Origin: Confluentibacter flavum
Lineage (GTDB): Bacteria > Bacteroidota > Bacteroidia > Flavobacteriales > Flavobacteriaceae
Length of the DNA stretch: 64,000 nt
Direction: 5' to 3'
Assembly (NCBI RefSeq): GCF_002843175.1
Contig: NZ_PJEO01000050.1
Coordinates: 1 to 64,000, forward strand
The position numbers and the translations under genes were made by a program. Shown here one piece after another: positions 8,371 through 18,080 of this stretch. The number at the start of each line of letters is the position of its first letter. The first letter of the stretch is position 1. The notes beneath the pieces were generated by a model. The model did no database searches. It saw nothing but the letters and a program-made list of their open reading frames with translations, and was not told where the DNA came from.

Positions 8371-11300
8371 CTATTCGTTAATTGGCTCTAAGCCTTCAGA
8401 ACTGTCAATTAAGATATCTGTATCTTGTGGTTGCTCGTTAGTGTCTGAATCTTCATCACCATAAAAATGCGTGAATAATTTTAAATTATTATTAAAAATA
8501 TCACTTTCGTTTTCAGCAAATTCAGGATCATATTTAATTAAAACATCAATTAAACCCTTATACCGTTGAATGTCAGTATAAATATCCTCAAATAAAGTTT
8601 CTTGATTACTTATTGTTAAACTGCTGTAGTATCTTAAGTTTTCCTGATATTTTTTAGCGACTTGTTTGAATAATTTTTGAGCTTTTTCTTTGTTCCCTAT
8701 TTCATAATAAGCACTAATATAAGGTTCTAAAAGTGTGTAATACCCAAAATAATCAACAGGCATGTTGGTCATGGCTATATCGGCTATTTCTTCAGCTTTT
8801 TCTAGTTTATTCTCATTTATGAGCTGTTCAATGAGTCTAGCCAAATTACCTCTATAAGTTATAGAGTTTTTACGGGTTTCTGGATCGTGGTAAATATCAC
8901 CGCCGCTATTTCCCCAATCCCATTTTTTTACTTTTTCGTACATCAGGTCGCTATCTACACGCCCCATATCAAAAGGGTTTGCTTCACTAACAGGCGTTTT
9001 AATAGGGACTAGTTTATAGCACATGCCATCTAACTGTAAATAATCTTTCATCCAGATATAATCATCATCGCCAAAACTTCCACCCGTAAAATAAATTGGG
9101 CGTTTCCATTCATTATTGGCAACAATATCCAACATAAGTAATCTGTTTTTTAATAAAGCACTGCCTGTGATTTTGATATCAATGTAGGGCACTATTTTAT
9201 CGGCATCTTCAGGTTTTACTATCCCATATTTTAAAGCATTTTCTTTGTTTACGGGAATCCTTAAATTTTGTGTTGGCACATAATTGGAGTTTAAGTCCTG
9301 ACTTCTTATTTGCTGTAAGTCTGAAGCATCGTAACCCCGCTGTTCAAGGACAAACTTATATTTTGTTTTAGGGTTGTTACTTTGTACAATATCCAAGAGT
9401 TGTTTCACTTGTAACGTGTCACTAATTAAATTTTCAACAGCAAGATATTCATTAGTGCCAAATTTATAATCGTTATGAGTAAGTTGGGAGGGAATAGGAT
9501 CACTTTCATAAGCTTTACGTTTCATTTGGTCTATATACCAATCCGTTTGGAATAAACTGGTGTTTATAATACGTACATCTGTTCTATAACCTTCAATTTC
9601 TTGGGCGTACCAAAGCGCAAAGGTATCGTTATCGCCAATAGTGAATAATATGGCATTTTCCGCACACGAATCCAGATACATTTTTGCCATAGAATTGGCT
9701 GTGTATTTATCAGATCTATCATGGTCATCCCAATTTTCGGAAGCTAAAATACCAGGCACTAAAACCAAGCAAACCACTGTAATTAATGGTGCAGTTATGT
9801 TTGAAGGCAAATATTTTTTCAGGGCTTCATATAAGGCATACACGCCAAAACCAATCCAAAGAGCAAAAACATAAAATGAACCAACTACCGAGTAATCACG
9901 TTCCCTAGGTTCAAAAGGGCGTACATTGGTATAAAACTGAATAGCTATTCCTGTAAAAAGAAAAAACACTAGCATCACCCAAAACAATTTTTTGTCTTTA
10001 TTGAATAAAAAGAAAAAGCCTAATAAGCCTAAAATAAAAGGCAATAGGTAATAGGTGTTTCTCCCTTTATTATCTTTAATATCACTAGGCAGATTGTCTT
10101 GAGACATGCCTAAAAGTTTTTCGTCCAATGGTTTTATACCAGTTATCCAATTACCATGGTTGTCATATCTGCCTTGTATGTCGTCTTGTCTTCCTGAAAA
10201 ATTCCACATAAAGTAACGCCAGTACATATAGCCTAGCTGATATTGAAACATGTAGGTGATGTTTGAAAATAAGGAAGGTTTTTCAACATCAATATAGTTT
10301 TTATAACGTTTTAAGAAGTTATTATAATCTTCATAGTCTACATTACCTTTGGCAACATTATTTTTAAAATCATTAACCAAAGTTCGCAGTTCGTTTTCCA
10401 TTTGGTATTCGGGCTTTAATTTGAAATCTAAAAACCCTGAAAACATCATGTAATTTTCGGCATGTTCTGGACTCCACATTCTGGGGAGTATGGCAGCGTG
10501 TTTGGAATTGTAATTTTGTTTAGCATTTTTGTAATCGTTTACAATCACATATTTACCGGTGGCTTCATCCTTTTCATATTTTGGTTTGTCGTCTGAATAC
10601 GGATTACTATCGTCTAAATAAGCATATTGATCTGTAAACAATGGCCCATAAAACAAATGTGTTTCTGGGTATTGTTCTAAATTGTAATATGCTAGTAATT
10701 CCCTTGCGCTTGAGGGATCATTTTCATTAACAACAACATTAGCATTGGCCCGAATAGGAAGCATTAACCATGTTGAAAACCCAATAGTAATAAAGGTCAA
10801 GCATAAAATACCAGTATTTAAATGTTTGTAATTTTTCTGTTTGGTGTATTTTAACCCGTAATAAATAATAGCAACTAATAAGATGCCCGCTATTATAGAG
10901 CCTGAATTAAAAGGAAGCCCTAGGCTGTTTACAAAAAAGATTTCAAAAGCACTAAAGATTTTAAGAATGTTAGGCGCTAATAATTTGAATATAAATAGCA
11001 GGATTGCCACGGAAACTACATTGGCAATAATGAAATTTTTTATGGTAATCGCTTTATAATTTTTGAAATAATACACAAGACCAATGGCTGGAATGGTCAG
11101 TAATCCCATGAAATGCACACCAAAAGATAGGCCTATAACAAATGAAATTAAAATGAGCCATTTGCTGCTTCTAGGTTTATCCATATCTTGTTCCCAACGA
11201 AGTCCGAGCCAAAATAGAATAGCCATGATTAAAGTTGCCATAGCGTACACTTCGGTTTCAACAGCATTAAACCAAAAAGAATCCGTGAATGTAAAAGCCA

Positions 11301-11727
11301 AACTGCCTACCAAACCACTTCCTAAAATAGCGATATATTGTTGTTTGGTTAAAGAAACTTCAGTGTAATTGTTGTTGTTTTCTTCTTTATTGTGACTTGA
11401 ATAAACAACCAATTTTTTGAGTAGTATGGTAATGGTCCAAAACATGAACAGAATAGTGAAAGCACTAGATACGGCACTCATCATATTCATTATCCAGCCA
11501 ATTTGCGACGGTTCTATAGCAAAAATAGAGAAAAAGGCTCCCAGCATTTGAAACAAAGGCGCTCCAGGTGGATGGCCAACTTGTAATTTTGACGCAGTTA
11601 AAATATACTCCCCGGCGTCCCAAAAGCTTACGGTAGGTTCAACAGTTAAGCTGTACGTTATTAAAGCTATTAAAAAAGCGAACCAGCCTGTTATGGTGTT
11701 CCATTTTTTAAAGTTAAAATGTGTCAT
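8371..11727 (-). CDS. DUF2723 polytopic membrane protein, probable glycosyltransferase
   Basis: A 1118-residue protein. It starts with a DUF2723 domain: WFAFLIALITYSLTVEPTVSFWDAGEYI with the typical FWDxGE and then VGHPPGAPLFQMLG, both in the first loop. About a dozen transmembrane helices follow up to about residue 670, then a long soluble part (about 670-1118) with TIGDNDTFALWYAQ and tetratricopeptide-like helices near the C-terminus (NENKLEKAEEIADIA, EIGNKEKAQKLFKQVA). DUF2723 belongs to the GT-C superfamily with protein O-mannosyltransferases; human TMEM260 shares the domain. A role in protein or lipid glycosylation is likely but the donor and acceptor are unknown. The C-terminal tail is acidic. 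Confidence 0.8.
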   Translation of the reverse strand: MTHFNFKKWNTITGWFAFLIALITYSLTVEPTVSFWDAGEYILTASKLQVGHPPGAPLFQMLGAFFSIFAIEPSQIGWIMNMMSAVSSAFTILFMFWTITILLKKLVVYSSHNKEENNNNYTEVSLTKQQYIAILGSGLVGSLAFTFTDSFWFNAVETEVYAMATLIMAILFWLGLRWEQDMDKPRSSKWLILISFVIGLSFGVHFMGLLTIPAIGLVYYFKNYKAITIKNFIIANVVSVAILLFIFKLLAPNILKIFSAFEIFFVNSLGLPFNSGSIIAGILLVAIIYYGLKYTKQKNYKHLNTGILCLTFITIGFSTWLMLPIRANANVVVNENDPSSARELLAYYNLEQYPETHLFYGPLFTDQYAYLDDSNPYSDDKPKYEKDEATGKYVIVNDYKNAKQNYNSKHAAILPRMWSPEHAENYMMFSGFLDFKLKPEYQMENELRTLVNDFKNNVAKGNVDYEDYNNFLKRYKNYIDVEKPSLFSNITYMFQYQLGYMYWRYFMWNFSGRQDDIQGRYDNHGNWITGIKPLDEKLLGMSQDNLPSDIKDNKGRNTYYLLPFILGLLGFFFLFNKDKKLFWVMLVFFLFTGIAIQFYTNVRPFEPRERDYSVVGSFYVFALWIGFGVYALYEALKKYLPSNITAPLITVVCLVLVPGILASENWDDHDRSDKYTANSMAKMYLDSCAENAILFTIGDNDTFALWYAQEIEGYRTDVRIINTSLFQTDWYIDQMKRKAYESDPIPSQLTHNDYKFGTNEYLAVENLISDTLQVKQLLDIVQSNNPKTKYKFVLEQRGYDASDLQQIRSQDLNSNYVPTQNLRIPVNKENALKYGIVKPEDADKIVPYIDIKITGSALLKNRLLMLDIVANNEWKRPIYFTGGSFGDDDYIWMKDYLQLDGMCYKLVPIKTPVSEANPFDMGRVDSDLMYEKVKKWDWGNSGGDIYHDPETRKNSITYRGNLARLIEQLINENKLEKAEEIADIAMTNMPVDYFGYYTLLEPYISAYYEIGNKEKAQKLFKQVAKKYQENLRYYSSLTISNQETLFEDIYTDIQRYKGLIDVLIKYDPEFAENESDIFNNNLKLFTHFYGDEDSDTNEQPQDTDILIDSSEGLEPINE

Positions 11728-11830
11728 GAAGATGTTTGTTTTTTACTACGGCGAATTTAGTAATAATTATGCAATCGCATAATGGTTTTAAGTAAACGTT
11801 AAGTATTCAAGATTATTTTTTAAAAAATGC
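11728..11830. other. Intergenic region upstream of the DUF2723 gene
   Basis: Contains a perfect 7-bp hairpin, ATTATGC-AATC-GCATAAT, at 11766-11783. It may serve the divergent DUF2723 gene as an operator or leader structure. No match to TAnnTTTG was found on the minus strand here. Confidence 0.3.
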
Positions 11831-11860
11831 TTGTTCAAATAAAACTTTGTGCTAAATTTG
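11831..11860 (+). promoter_or_regulatory. Promoter of the tRNA-Gln unit
   Basis: TTG at 11831-11833, a spacer of exactly 19 bases, then TAAATTTG at 11853-11860: a textbook Bacteroidota promoter. Transcription would begin near 11865, just before the broken tRNA copy, and continue through the intact tRNA to the terminator at 12063. Confidence 0.75.
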
Positions 11861-11878
11861 CACCCTCAATTACACATT

Positions 11879-11916
11879 GGCTTATGGTGTTCCCGATAGC
11901 TATCGGGATGGCAACA
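11879..11916 (+). pseudogene. Truncated tRNA-Gln remnant carrying a palindrome
   Basis: Bases 11875-11890 (cattggcttatggtgt) are identical to 11977-11992 at the 5' end of the intact tRNA-Gln. After this comes the perfect 18-bp palindrome TCCCGATAGCTATCGGGA (11891-11908), then TGGCAACA (11909-11916), which matches the next part of the tRNA (11996-12003). The palindrome stands in place of AAC of the D-loop. Homology stops after the D-arm, so only about 28 nt of tRNA remain. Confidence 0.75.
11891..11908. repeat. 18-bp palindrome TCCCGATAGCTATCGGGA
   Basis: A perfect palindrome inside the tRNA-Gln remnant. A second copy with one central difference is at 36902-36919. Its presence inside another sequence at both places suggests a small inserting repeat. 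Confidence 0.8.
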
Positions 11917-11979
11917 GAAACAAATGTAAAATAATTGAACAAAAGTTTTAGAATTTTACTTTAATAAATTCGCCAGCAT

Positions 11980-12052
11980 TGGCTTATGGTGTAACTGGCA
12001 ACACGTCTGGTTTTGGTCCAGAAGAGTCTAGGTTCGAGCCCTAGTAAGCCAA
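11980..12052 (+). tRNA. tRNA-Gln (anticodon TTG)
   Basis: A complete 73-nt cloverleaf. Acceptor arms TGGCTTA and TAAGCCA pair fully, with U1-A72 typical of tRNA-Gln. The D stem is GTGT/ACAC; the anticodon stem TCTGG/CCAGA has loop TTTTGGT, giving anticodon TTG; the T arm is CTAGG-TTCGAGC-CCTAG. The discriminator is A and CCA is not encoded. It stands alone, with a terminator 11 bases downstream. Confidence 0.95.
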
Positions 12053-12062
12053 CATAATTGTA

Positions 12063-12097
12063 AATCCTGATTCTATTCTGAGTCAGGATTTTTTTTG
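12063..12097 (+). terminator. Intrinsic terminator after tRNA-Gln
   Basis: Stem AATCCTGA (12063-12070) / TCAGGATT (12083-12090), followed by a run of T. It also lies just after the 3' end of the convergent stress protein gene. Confidence 0.85.
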
Positions 12098-12113
12098 TTT
12101 TTATATAAAATGT

Positions 12114-12938
12114 TTAAATTTTAAATGTCATAACAGGTCTTTTGGCATGGTTTACCAGATCTTCACTAATACTACCATTAAAGAAATGTGAGATGCCTTG
12201 CCTGCCGTGAGTACTCATTCCTATTAAATCTGCATTAATAGATTTTGCATAATTCATAATACCGCTTTCAACGGTTTCGTCATTATATATGTTAATGATG
12301 AAATTTTTAAAATTAATATTTTTGGTGAAGTTTAGCATACGTTCTTCAGCTTCAAGGGTTGTCATGAATTTATTTGGTGTATTTACCATTAATAAGTGGA
12401 TTTTCGCCTTTAAAAGTTTAGCAAAATCAGTGGCTTTTGTATACGGTATTATGCTCTCGTCATTAAAATCTGACGCAAATACAAAGTCATTTATATTAAA
12501 CGTTTCATGTTCTTTTTTAATTACTAAAACAGGGACTTCAGAGGTGCGAACCACTTTCTCTGTATTTGAGCCGATAAGCATTTCTGTTAGACCGCTAGTT
12601 CCTTTAGAACCCATAATGATTAAATCAATTTTATGTTTTTCGCATACATGAAAAACACTTTTAAATATATCATTAAACTCCACATGTTCGTGAATGGTTA
12701 TGTCTTTTAAATAGTCGTTTTTAAGTAATGTTTCAAAATGCTTCCTAGCCAATTTCATAAAAAAAATAGCTTCTGGTAAATCGTTGTTAGCAATTACAGG
12801 ATCTACTTTTTGAAGAGGCAATTCAATAATATGAAGTAAATGAATGGCGCAATGATGTTTTTTTGCTAGCTGAGCGGCGACTTTTAATGCGTTTTCAGCT
12901 TGAGTGGAAAAATCAGTAGGAACAAGTATTTTTTTCAT
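12114..12938 (-). CDS. Universal stress protein, tandem UspA domains
   Basis: A cytoplasmic protein of 274 residues with two Usp domains in one chain. Both keep the ATP-binding signature G-2x-G-9x-G(S/T): domain 1 in IMGSKGTSGLTEMLIGS and domain 2 in GMSTHGRQGISHFFNGS. The first domain begins MKKILVPTDFSTQAENAL, the usual family start. The frame could open 18 codons earlier (12992), but the extra MIYKVIIYKF segment is unlike the family, so the ATG at 12938 is chosen. Tandem Usp proteins bind ATP and act in stress survival; the specific role is unknown. It converges on the tRNA-Gln unit. Confidence 0.9.
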   Translation of the reverse strand: MKKILVPTDFSTQAENALKVAAQLAKKHHCAIHLLHIIELPLQKVDPVIANNDLPEAIFFMKLARKHFETLLKNDYLKDITIHEHVEFNDIFKSVFHVCEKHKIDLIIMGSKGTSGLTEMLIGSNTEKVVRTSEVPVLVIKKEHETFNINDFVFASDFNDESIIPYTKATDFAKLLKAKIHLLMVNTPNKFMTTLEAEERMLNFTKNINFKNFIINIYNDETVESGIMNYAKSINADLIGMSTHGRQGISHFFNGSISEDLVNHAKRPVMTFKI

Positions 12939-13003
12939 GATTAACGGCAGTAAGATTCGTATAAATTTATAAATTATTACTTTATAAATCAATTATAATA
13001 TTA

Positions 13004-13011
13004 TATATTTG
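13004..13011 (+). promoter_or_regulatory. -7 element of the rimP-nusA-infB operon
   Basis: TATATTTG matches TAnnTTTG exactly, about 63 bases before the rimP ATG. The -33 region is AT-rich without a clear TTG. Confidence 0.6.
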
Positions 13012-13038
13012 CGCCATTGTTAGGCAAAACAGAAATAT

Positions 13039-13064
13039 GAGGGGACGAGAAGTCCCCTCTTTTT
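13039..13064 (+). promoter_or_regulatory. Terminator-like hairpin in the rimP-nusA-infB leader (candidate attenuator)
   Basis: A perfect 8-bp stem, GAGGGGAC (13039-13046) / GTCCCCTC (13052-13059), with a 5-nt loop and a following T run (TTTTT at 13060-13064). It sits between the promoter and the rimP start at 13074. It has all the parts of an intrinsic terminator, so most transcripts could stop here unless read through. NusA, encoded downstream, is a termination factor, which makes autoregulation plausible. Confidence 0.65.
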
Positions 13065-13073
13065 ATAATAAAA

Positions 13074-13535
13074 ATGTTTAAGACTAAGGTTGAAAATTTA
13101 TTAGAAAATGCCCTGTTAGAACGAAGTGATTTGTTTCTTATCGATTTTTCTATTCAGGGAGATAATCAGATTAAAGTTGTTCTTGATGGCGATCAAGGTG
13201 TTTCTGTTGAAGACTGTATGTTTATCAGTCGCGCTATCGAACACAATTTAGATAGAGAAGAAGAAGATTTTTCATTAGAAGTCATGTCTGCTGGAGCCAC
13301 ATCTCCTTTAGTCAATAGAAGACAGTATATAAAAAATACGTCTAGGGAGCTTATGGTAAAGACAACTTCTGAAGTTATAGAAGGAGTTTTGGTAAATGCA
13401 ACCGAAAACGAGATAACCCTAGAGTGGAAAGCTAAAGAGCCTAAACCTGTAGGGAAAGGAAAAATAGTAGTGAAGAAACAAGCTAATATCGCTTACCATG
13501 ATATTATAGAAGCAAAAGTGTTGATTAAATTTTAA
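13074..13535 (+). CDS. rimP: Ribosome maturation factor RimP
   Basis: A 153-residue protein needed for maturation of the 30S subunit. It has the two-domain RimP layout: an N-terminal alpha/beta domain with the characteristic VVLDGDQGVSVEDCMFISRAIE and DFSLEVMSAGATSPL (equivalent to the usual LEVSSPG segment), then a C-terminal SH3-like barrel (about 80-150). The length is normal. It is first in an operon with nusA (12-bp gap) and infB, an arrangement conserved across bacteria. Confidence 0.93.
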   Translation: MFKTKVENLLENALLERSDLFLIDFSIQGDNQIKVVLDGDQGVSVEDCMFISRAIEHNLDREEEDFSLEVMSAGATSPLVNRRQYIKNTSRELMVKTTSEVIEGVLVNATENEITLEWKAKEPKPVGKGKIVVKKQANIAYHDIIEAKVLIKF

Positions 13536-13547
13536 TTCAAAAGGAGT

Positions 13548-14780
13548 ATGGAAAATATTGCGTTAATTGAATCTTTTTCAGAATTTAAAGACGACAAGTT
13601 AATTGATCGTGTAACGTTAATGGCTATTTTAGAGGATGTTTTTAGAAACGCACTAAAGAAGAAATTTGGAGATGATGACAATTTTGATATTATTGTTAAC
13701 CCAGATAAAGGAGATTTAGAAATTTGGAGAAATAGAGTTGTGGTTGCAGATGGTGAGGTTGAAGAACCAAACCAAGAAATTTCGTTATCAGAAGCACGTA
13801 AAATCGAACCCGATTTTGAAGTAGGTGAAGATGTATCTGAAGAAGTAAAGTTGGTGGATTTAGGCAGAAGGGCTATTTTAGCATTACGCCAAAATTTAAT
13901 TTCTAAAATTCACGAACACGATAATACCATTATCTACAAACAATTTAAAGATTTAATTGGTGAAATTTATACGGCTGAGGTGCATCATATTCGTCACAGA
14001 GCTGTTATTTTATTGGATGATGAAGGTAATGAAATTGTATTACCAAAAGAAAAACAAATCCCTTCAGACTTTTTTAGAAAAGGAGACAATGTAAGAGGTG
14101 TTATAGATAGTGTTGAGCTTAAAGGTGCTAAACCAACTATTATTATGTCTAGAAGCTCCCCCGCATTTTTAGAGAAATTGTTTGAACAAGAAATACCAGA
14201 GGTTTTTGACGGACTTATAACCATTAAAAATGTGGTAAGGATTCCAGGGGAAAAGGCTAAAGTAGCTGTAGATTCTTATGATGACAGAATTGATCCTGTT
14301 GGAGCATGTGTAGGCATGAAAGGTTCTAGAATTCATGGAATTGTTCGCGAATTAGGAAATGAGAATATAGACGTTATCAATTATACAAACAATTTACAGC
14401 TTTATATTACCAGAGCTTTAAGCCCAGCTAGGGTTACTTCCATTAAAATAAATGAAGAAACAAAACGTGCTGAGGTTATATTAAAACCAGAAGAAGTAAG
14501 TAAAGCTATTGGTAGAGGCGGACATAACATCCGTTTGGCGGGTCAATTAACAGGTTATGAGATAGATGTGTTTAGAGAAGGTGCCGAAGAGGATGTGGAA
14601 TTATCTGAGTTCTCCGATGAAATTGAACCATGGATTATTAAAGAATTCAGTAAAGCTGGACTTGATACTGCTAAAAGTATCCTTGAGCAAGATGTTCAAG
14701 ATTTAGTAAAAAGAACAGACTTAGAAGAAGAAACAATTAATGACGTTATTAGAATTCTTAGAGAAGAATTTGAAGAATAA
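13548..14780 (+). CDS. nusA: Transcription termination/antitermination factor NusA
   Basis: A 410-residue RNA polymerase-binding factor that affects pausing, termination and antitermination. Visible: the N-terminal polymerase-binding domain (MENIALIESFSEFKDDKLI through VVVADGEVEE), an S1 domain (about 135-200), then KH domains with GACVGMKGSRIHGIVRELG and a second KH with EVSKAIGRGGHNIRLAGQL. The C-terminal acidic repeats of the E. coli protein are missing, as is usual in Bacteroidota. A purine-rich AAGGAG ends one base before the ATG, too close for classical use, but the N-terminus agrees with the family. Confidence 0.96.
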   Translation: MENIALIESFSEFKDDKLIDRVTLMAILEDVFRNALKKKFGDDDNFDIIVNPDKGDLEIWRNRVVVADGEVEEPNQEISLSEARKIEPDFEVGEDVSEEVKLVDLGRRAILALRQNLISKIHEHDNTIIYKQFKDLIGEIYTAEVHHIRHRAVILLDDEGNEIVLPKEKQIPSDFFRKGDNVRGVIDSVELKGAKPTIIMSRSSPAFLEKLFEQEIPEVFDGLITIKNVVRIPGEKAKVAVDSYDDRIDPVGACVGMKGSRIHGIVRELGNENIDVINYTNNLQLYITRALSPARVTSIKINEETKRAEVILKPEEVSKAIGRGGHNIRLAGQLTGYEIDVFREGAEEDVELSEFSDEIEPWIIKEFSKAGLDTAKSILEQDVQDLVKRTDLEEETINDVIRILREEFEE

Positions 14781-14809
14781 CATATATTTGAGTATTTTAA
14801 AGGCAATTT

Positions 14810-17617
14810 ATGGCTGAAACAGTAAGATTAAATAAAGTATTAAGGGAACTCAATATTTCTATTGATCGCGCAACGGAGTTTTTAAAAGACAAAGGCGTAG
14901 AGATAGAAAAGAGCCCGAATACAAAAATATCAGAGGAGATTCACACGCTTCTTTCTAATGAATTTCAAATAGATGCAAACAAAAAGGTAGCATCTATAGA
15001 GGTTAGTGAAGCAAAACTTAAAGAAAAAGAAGTATTGCGTGAACAACGTGAGCGTGAAATTGAAGAAAGACAAAAAGAAGCCGCCAAAAGAGAAGAAATT
15101 TATAAAGCTACTAGAACACTTTCTGGACCTAAACAAGTTGGTAAAATAGATTTAGAGCCACAAAAGAAGGAAGCAAAACCAGAGCCTGAGAAGGAGAAGG
15201 AGAAAGCCATTCAAGAAGACCTTGTTAAGCAACCAGAACCTTTAAAAGAAGAGGTGAAAGAGGCTAAAGAGGTGAAAGCTGAAGCTGTTGAGCCTGTGGT
15301 GAAGAAACCGGAAGCTGTTACTCCAAAAAATGAGGTTGTTAAGCCTGTTGTGGTTAAAGAAACGGTAAAAGACGAAGATGGTGTTCCAGAAGAAGAGACA
15401 TTAATAACAAAATACCAAAAGCTTACAGGTCCAAAAATATCTGGTGATAAAATTGATTTAAGTCAATTTAATAAACCGAAGAAGAAAAAGGAAGACAAAA
15501 AACCTGAAACGAAACCAAATGATGCGAATGCTGCCAATAAGAAAAAGCGTCGTAGAATTAGTAAAGTGGGAGGGCCTCAAGCGGGTAATAATAATACTCA
15601 AGCAAGAACAGATGCTTCACCAAGGCCAAGTTCAGGTCCAAATGACAGAAATGATAGATTTAAAGGCAATAAGCCTGGTCAAGCAAGACGACCTATTTTA
15701 AAAGAAGAGCCTAGTGACGAAGATGTAAAAAAACAAGTAAGAGAGACACTTGAAAAGTTACAAGGAAAAGGTTCTAAAGGTAAAGGAGCTAAATATAGAA
15801 GAGAGAAAAGAGACTATCATAGAGACCAAACGGAAAGAAATCTTGAGCTAGAAGCTGCGGAAAGTAAAGTACTTAAAGTTACCGAGTTTGTTACGGCTAG
15901 TGAAGTCGCTACCATGATGGATGTGCCAGTAACTCAAATTATTTCTGCATGTATGTCGCTTGGAATGATGGTAACAATGAATCAGCGGTTAGATGCGGAA
16001 ACCCTATCTATTGTAGCTGATGAATTTGGTTATAAAGTAGAGTTTGTTACTGCCGATATTGAAGAATCCATTGAAGTCATAGAAGATTCAGAAGAAGATT
16101 TATTGCCTAGAGCGCCTATTGTAACCGTCATGGGTCACGTAGATCATGGTAAAACATCATTATTGGATTATATCCGTAAAGAAAATGTGATTGCTGGAGA
16201 ATCTGGAGGTATTACTCAACATATTGGTGCTTATGGCGTTGTATTGGAGGGTGGTCAAAAAATAGCATTCTTAGATACACCAGGTCACGAAGCGTTTACC
16301 GCGATGCGTGCACGTGGAGCACAAGTAACAGATTTAGCTATTATTGTTGTAGCGGCGGATGATGATATTATGCCACAAACCAAAGAAGCTATTGCCCATG
16401 CACAAGCTGCCAGTGTGCCCATTGTTTTTGCTATCAATAAAATAGATAAACCTGATGCAAATCCTGAAAAAATTAAAGAGGGATTGGCTCAAATGAATTT
16501 ATTGGTTGAAGACTGGGGTGGAAAAATCCAATCGCATGATATTTCAGCTAAAAAAGGAACCGGAGTTAAAGAATTATTAGAAAAAGTATTGCTTGAAGCC
16601 GAGTTATTAGAGCTTAGAGCAAATCCGAATAAAAATGCCACTGGAACCGTTGTGGAAGCTTTCCTTGATAAAGGGCGTGGGTATGTATCAACTATATTGG
16701 TGCAAGCTGGTACTTTACGAGTGGGCGATTATGTGTTAGCGGGAAAAAATAGTGGTAAGGTAAAAGCCATGCATGATGAGCGTGGAAATGATGTTACCGC
16801 TGCCGGGCCATCAACACCTGTATCTATTTTAGGATTGGACGGAGCACCACAAGCTGGAGATAAGTTTAATGTATTTGATGATGAACGTGAGGCAAAACAA
16901 ATCGCTTCTAAACGAGCTCAATTGCAACGTGAACAATCGGTTAGAACACAGCGTCATATTACCCTTGATGAAATTGGTCGCCGTATTGCTTTGGGAGATT
17001 TCCAAGAATTGAATATTATCCTTAAAGGTGATGTGGATGGTTCTGTTGAAGCATTAACAGATTCGTTCCAAAAATTATCTACTGAAGAAATTCAAATTAA
17101 TATTTTACACAAAGGTGTTGGAGCTATTACAGAAAGTGATGTGTTATTAGCATCTGCATCCGATGCTATTATTGTGGGATTTAATGTACGTCCTGTTGGA
17201 AATGCAAGATCGATTGCCGATAAAGAAGAAATAGATATCAGAACCTACTCTATTATTTATGATGCCATAAATGACCTTAAAGATGCTATGGAAGGTATGT
17301 TATCTCCAGAGCTTAAAGAGGAAATTACCGGTACTGCTGAAATTAGAGAAATATTTAAAGTGACTAAAATTGGTAGTATTGCAGGTTGCATGGTTACCAA
17401 TGGTAAAATATATAGAAACTCAAGCATTCGTTTAATCAGGGACGGTGTTGTTGTTCATACTGGGGAGTTATCATCATTAAAGCGATTTAAAGATGATGCT
17501 AAAGAAGTCACTAAAGGATTTGATTGTGGTATGCAAATTAAAAACTACAATGATATTAATGAAGGTGATATTATTGAAGCATTCCATGAAGTTGAAGTTA
17601 AAAAGAAACTTAAATAA
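14810..17617 (+). CDS. infB: Translation initiation factor IF-2
   Basis: A 935-residue GTPase that places initiator tRNA on the 30S subunit. Order: a short N-terminal IF2N motif ([23 protein letters not shown]), a long charged Lys/Glu/Pro-rich linker (about 60-340), a second IF2N-like region, then the GTPase core with [14 protein letters not shown] (G1, near residue 440), [18 protein letters not shown] and NKIDKP, followed by domains II, III and IV. The C-terminal C2 domain ends in [13 protein letters not shown]. The length is normal for the phylum. It is last in its operon and ends at a strong terminator. Confidence 0.97.
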   Translation: MAETVRLNKVLRELNISIDRATEFLKDKGVEIEKSPNTKISEEIHTLLSNEFQIDANKKVASIEVSEAKLKEKEVLREQREREIEERQKEAAKREEIYKATRTLSGPKQVGKIDLEPQKKEAKPEPEKEKEKAIQEDLVKQPEPLKEEVKEAKEVKAEAVEPVVKKPEAVTPKNEVVKPVVVKETVKDEDGVPEEETLITKYQKLTGPKISGDKIDLSQFNKPKKKKEDKKPETKPNDANAANKKKRRRISKVGGPQAGNNNTQARTDASPRPSSGPNDRNDRFKGNKPGQARRPILKEEPSDEDVKKQVRETLEKLQGKGSKGKGAKYRREKRDYHRDQTERNLELEAAESKVLKVTEFVTASEVATMMDVPVTQIISACMSLGMMVTMNQRLDAETLSIVADEFGYKVEFVTADIEESIEVIEDSEEDLLPRAPIVTVMGHVDHGKTSLLDYIRKENVIAGESGGITQHIGAYGVVLEGGQKIAFLDTPGHEAFTAMRARGAQVTDLAIIVVAADDDIMPQTKEAIAHAQAASVPIVFAINKIDKPDANPEKIKEGLAQMNLLVEDWGGKIQSHDISAKKGTGVKELLEKVLLEAELLELRANPNKNATGTVVEAFLDKGRGYVSTILVQAGTLRVGDYVLAGKNSGKVKAMHDERGNDVTAAGPSTPVSILGLDGAPQAGDKFNVFDDEREAKQIASKRAQLQREQSVRTQRHITLDEIGRRIALGDFQELNIILKGDVDGSVEALTDSFQKLSTEEIQINILHKGVGAITESDVLLASASDAIIVGFNVRPVGNARSIADKEEIDIRTYSIIYDAINDLKDAMEGMLSPELKEEITGTAEIREIFKVTKIGSIAGCMVTNGKIYRNSSIRLIRDGVVVHTGELSSLKRFKDDAKEVTKGFDCGMQIKNYNDINEGDIIEAFHEVEVKKKLK

Positions 17618-17648
17618 AAGTATCTTTCTAAACTTATATCATAAAAAA

Positions 17649-17675
17649 AAGGGATTCCATGGAGTCCCTTTTTTT
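17649..17675 (+). terminator. Intrinsic terminator after infB
   Basis: Stem AAGGGATTCC/GGAGTCCCTT (17649-17670, one T-G wobble), flanked by A-rich and T-rich runs on both sides, so it can work in both directions for infB and the convergent SPOR gene. Confidence 0.85.
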
Positions 17676-17687
17676 ATGATTATATTT

Positions 17688-18077
17688 TTACTTTTTGGGT
17701 TTAAAAATAAAAGCACTTGAAAACTTTTGTTTTATTTCTTTTAAAGCCCTATCGGCCTCTATCTTGGTTCTAAAGTTTCCAACCCAAATTTTGTAGTTAG
17801 GTGTTTCAAATTCAATGGTCGAATCCCATTTATCAAACTTTGAACTAAAATCAGTTCTGAAATTTTCTGCAGCAGCCCTATTTCCAGAATAAATTTGAAT
17901 TCTATAACGATCGGAATCACTATCATTCTTATTCATATCTTTCCTTAAATCTAGTAATGTAGCTATTTTTTTATCCTGATTTACAGAAACGGATCCCTGT
18001 TGTGCACCACAACTGTTTGATGCATAAACAAAACAAATAATGGCAAATACGGGTACTTTTAAATTCAATGTTTTCAT
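17688..18077 (-). CDS. Small exported SPOR-domain protein
   Basis: 129 residues from the ATG at 18077. An N-terminal signal sequence (LKVPVFAIICFVYASNSCGA) is followed, after a short linker, by a SPOR domain (about 55-127): YRIQIYSGNRAAAENFRTDF...YKIWVGNFRTKIEADRALKEIKQKF. SPOR domains bind denuded glycan strands of septal peptidoglycan. The longest reading starts at a TTG (18083) two codons earlier, but that TTG is part of the likely -7 element, so the ATG is preferred. SNSC could be a weak lipobox, so it may be lipid-anchored. Confidence 0.8.
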   Translation of the reverse strand: MKTLNLKVPVFAIICFVYASNSCGAQQGSVSVNQDKKIATLLDLRKDMNKNDSDSDRYRIQIYSGNRAAAENFRTDFSSKFDKWDSTIEFETPNYKIWVGNFRTKIEADRALKEIKQKFSSAFIFKPKK

Positions 18078-18080
18078 TTT

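Noticed and set aside
13541-13546. AAGGAG directly before nusA as a strong ribosome-binding site.
   Set aside because: It ends one base before the ATG, too close for normal use, and the phylum depends little on such sites.
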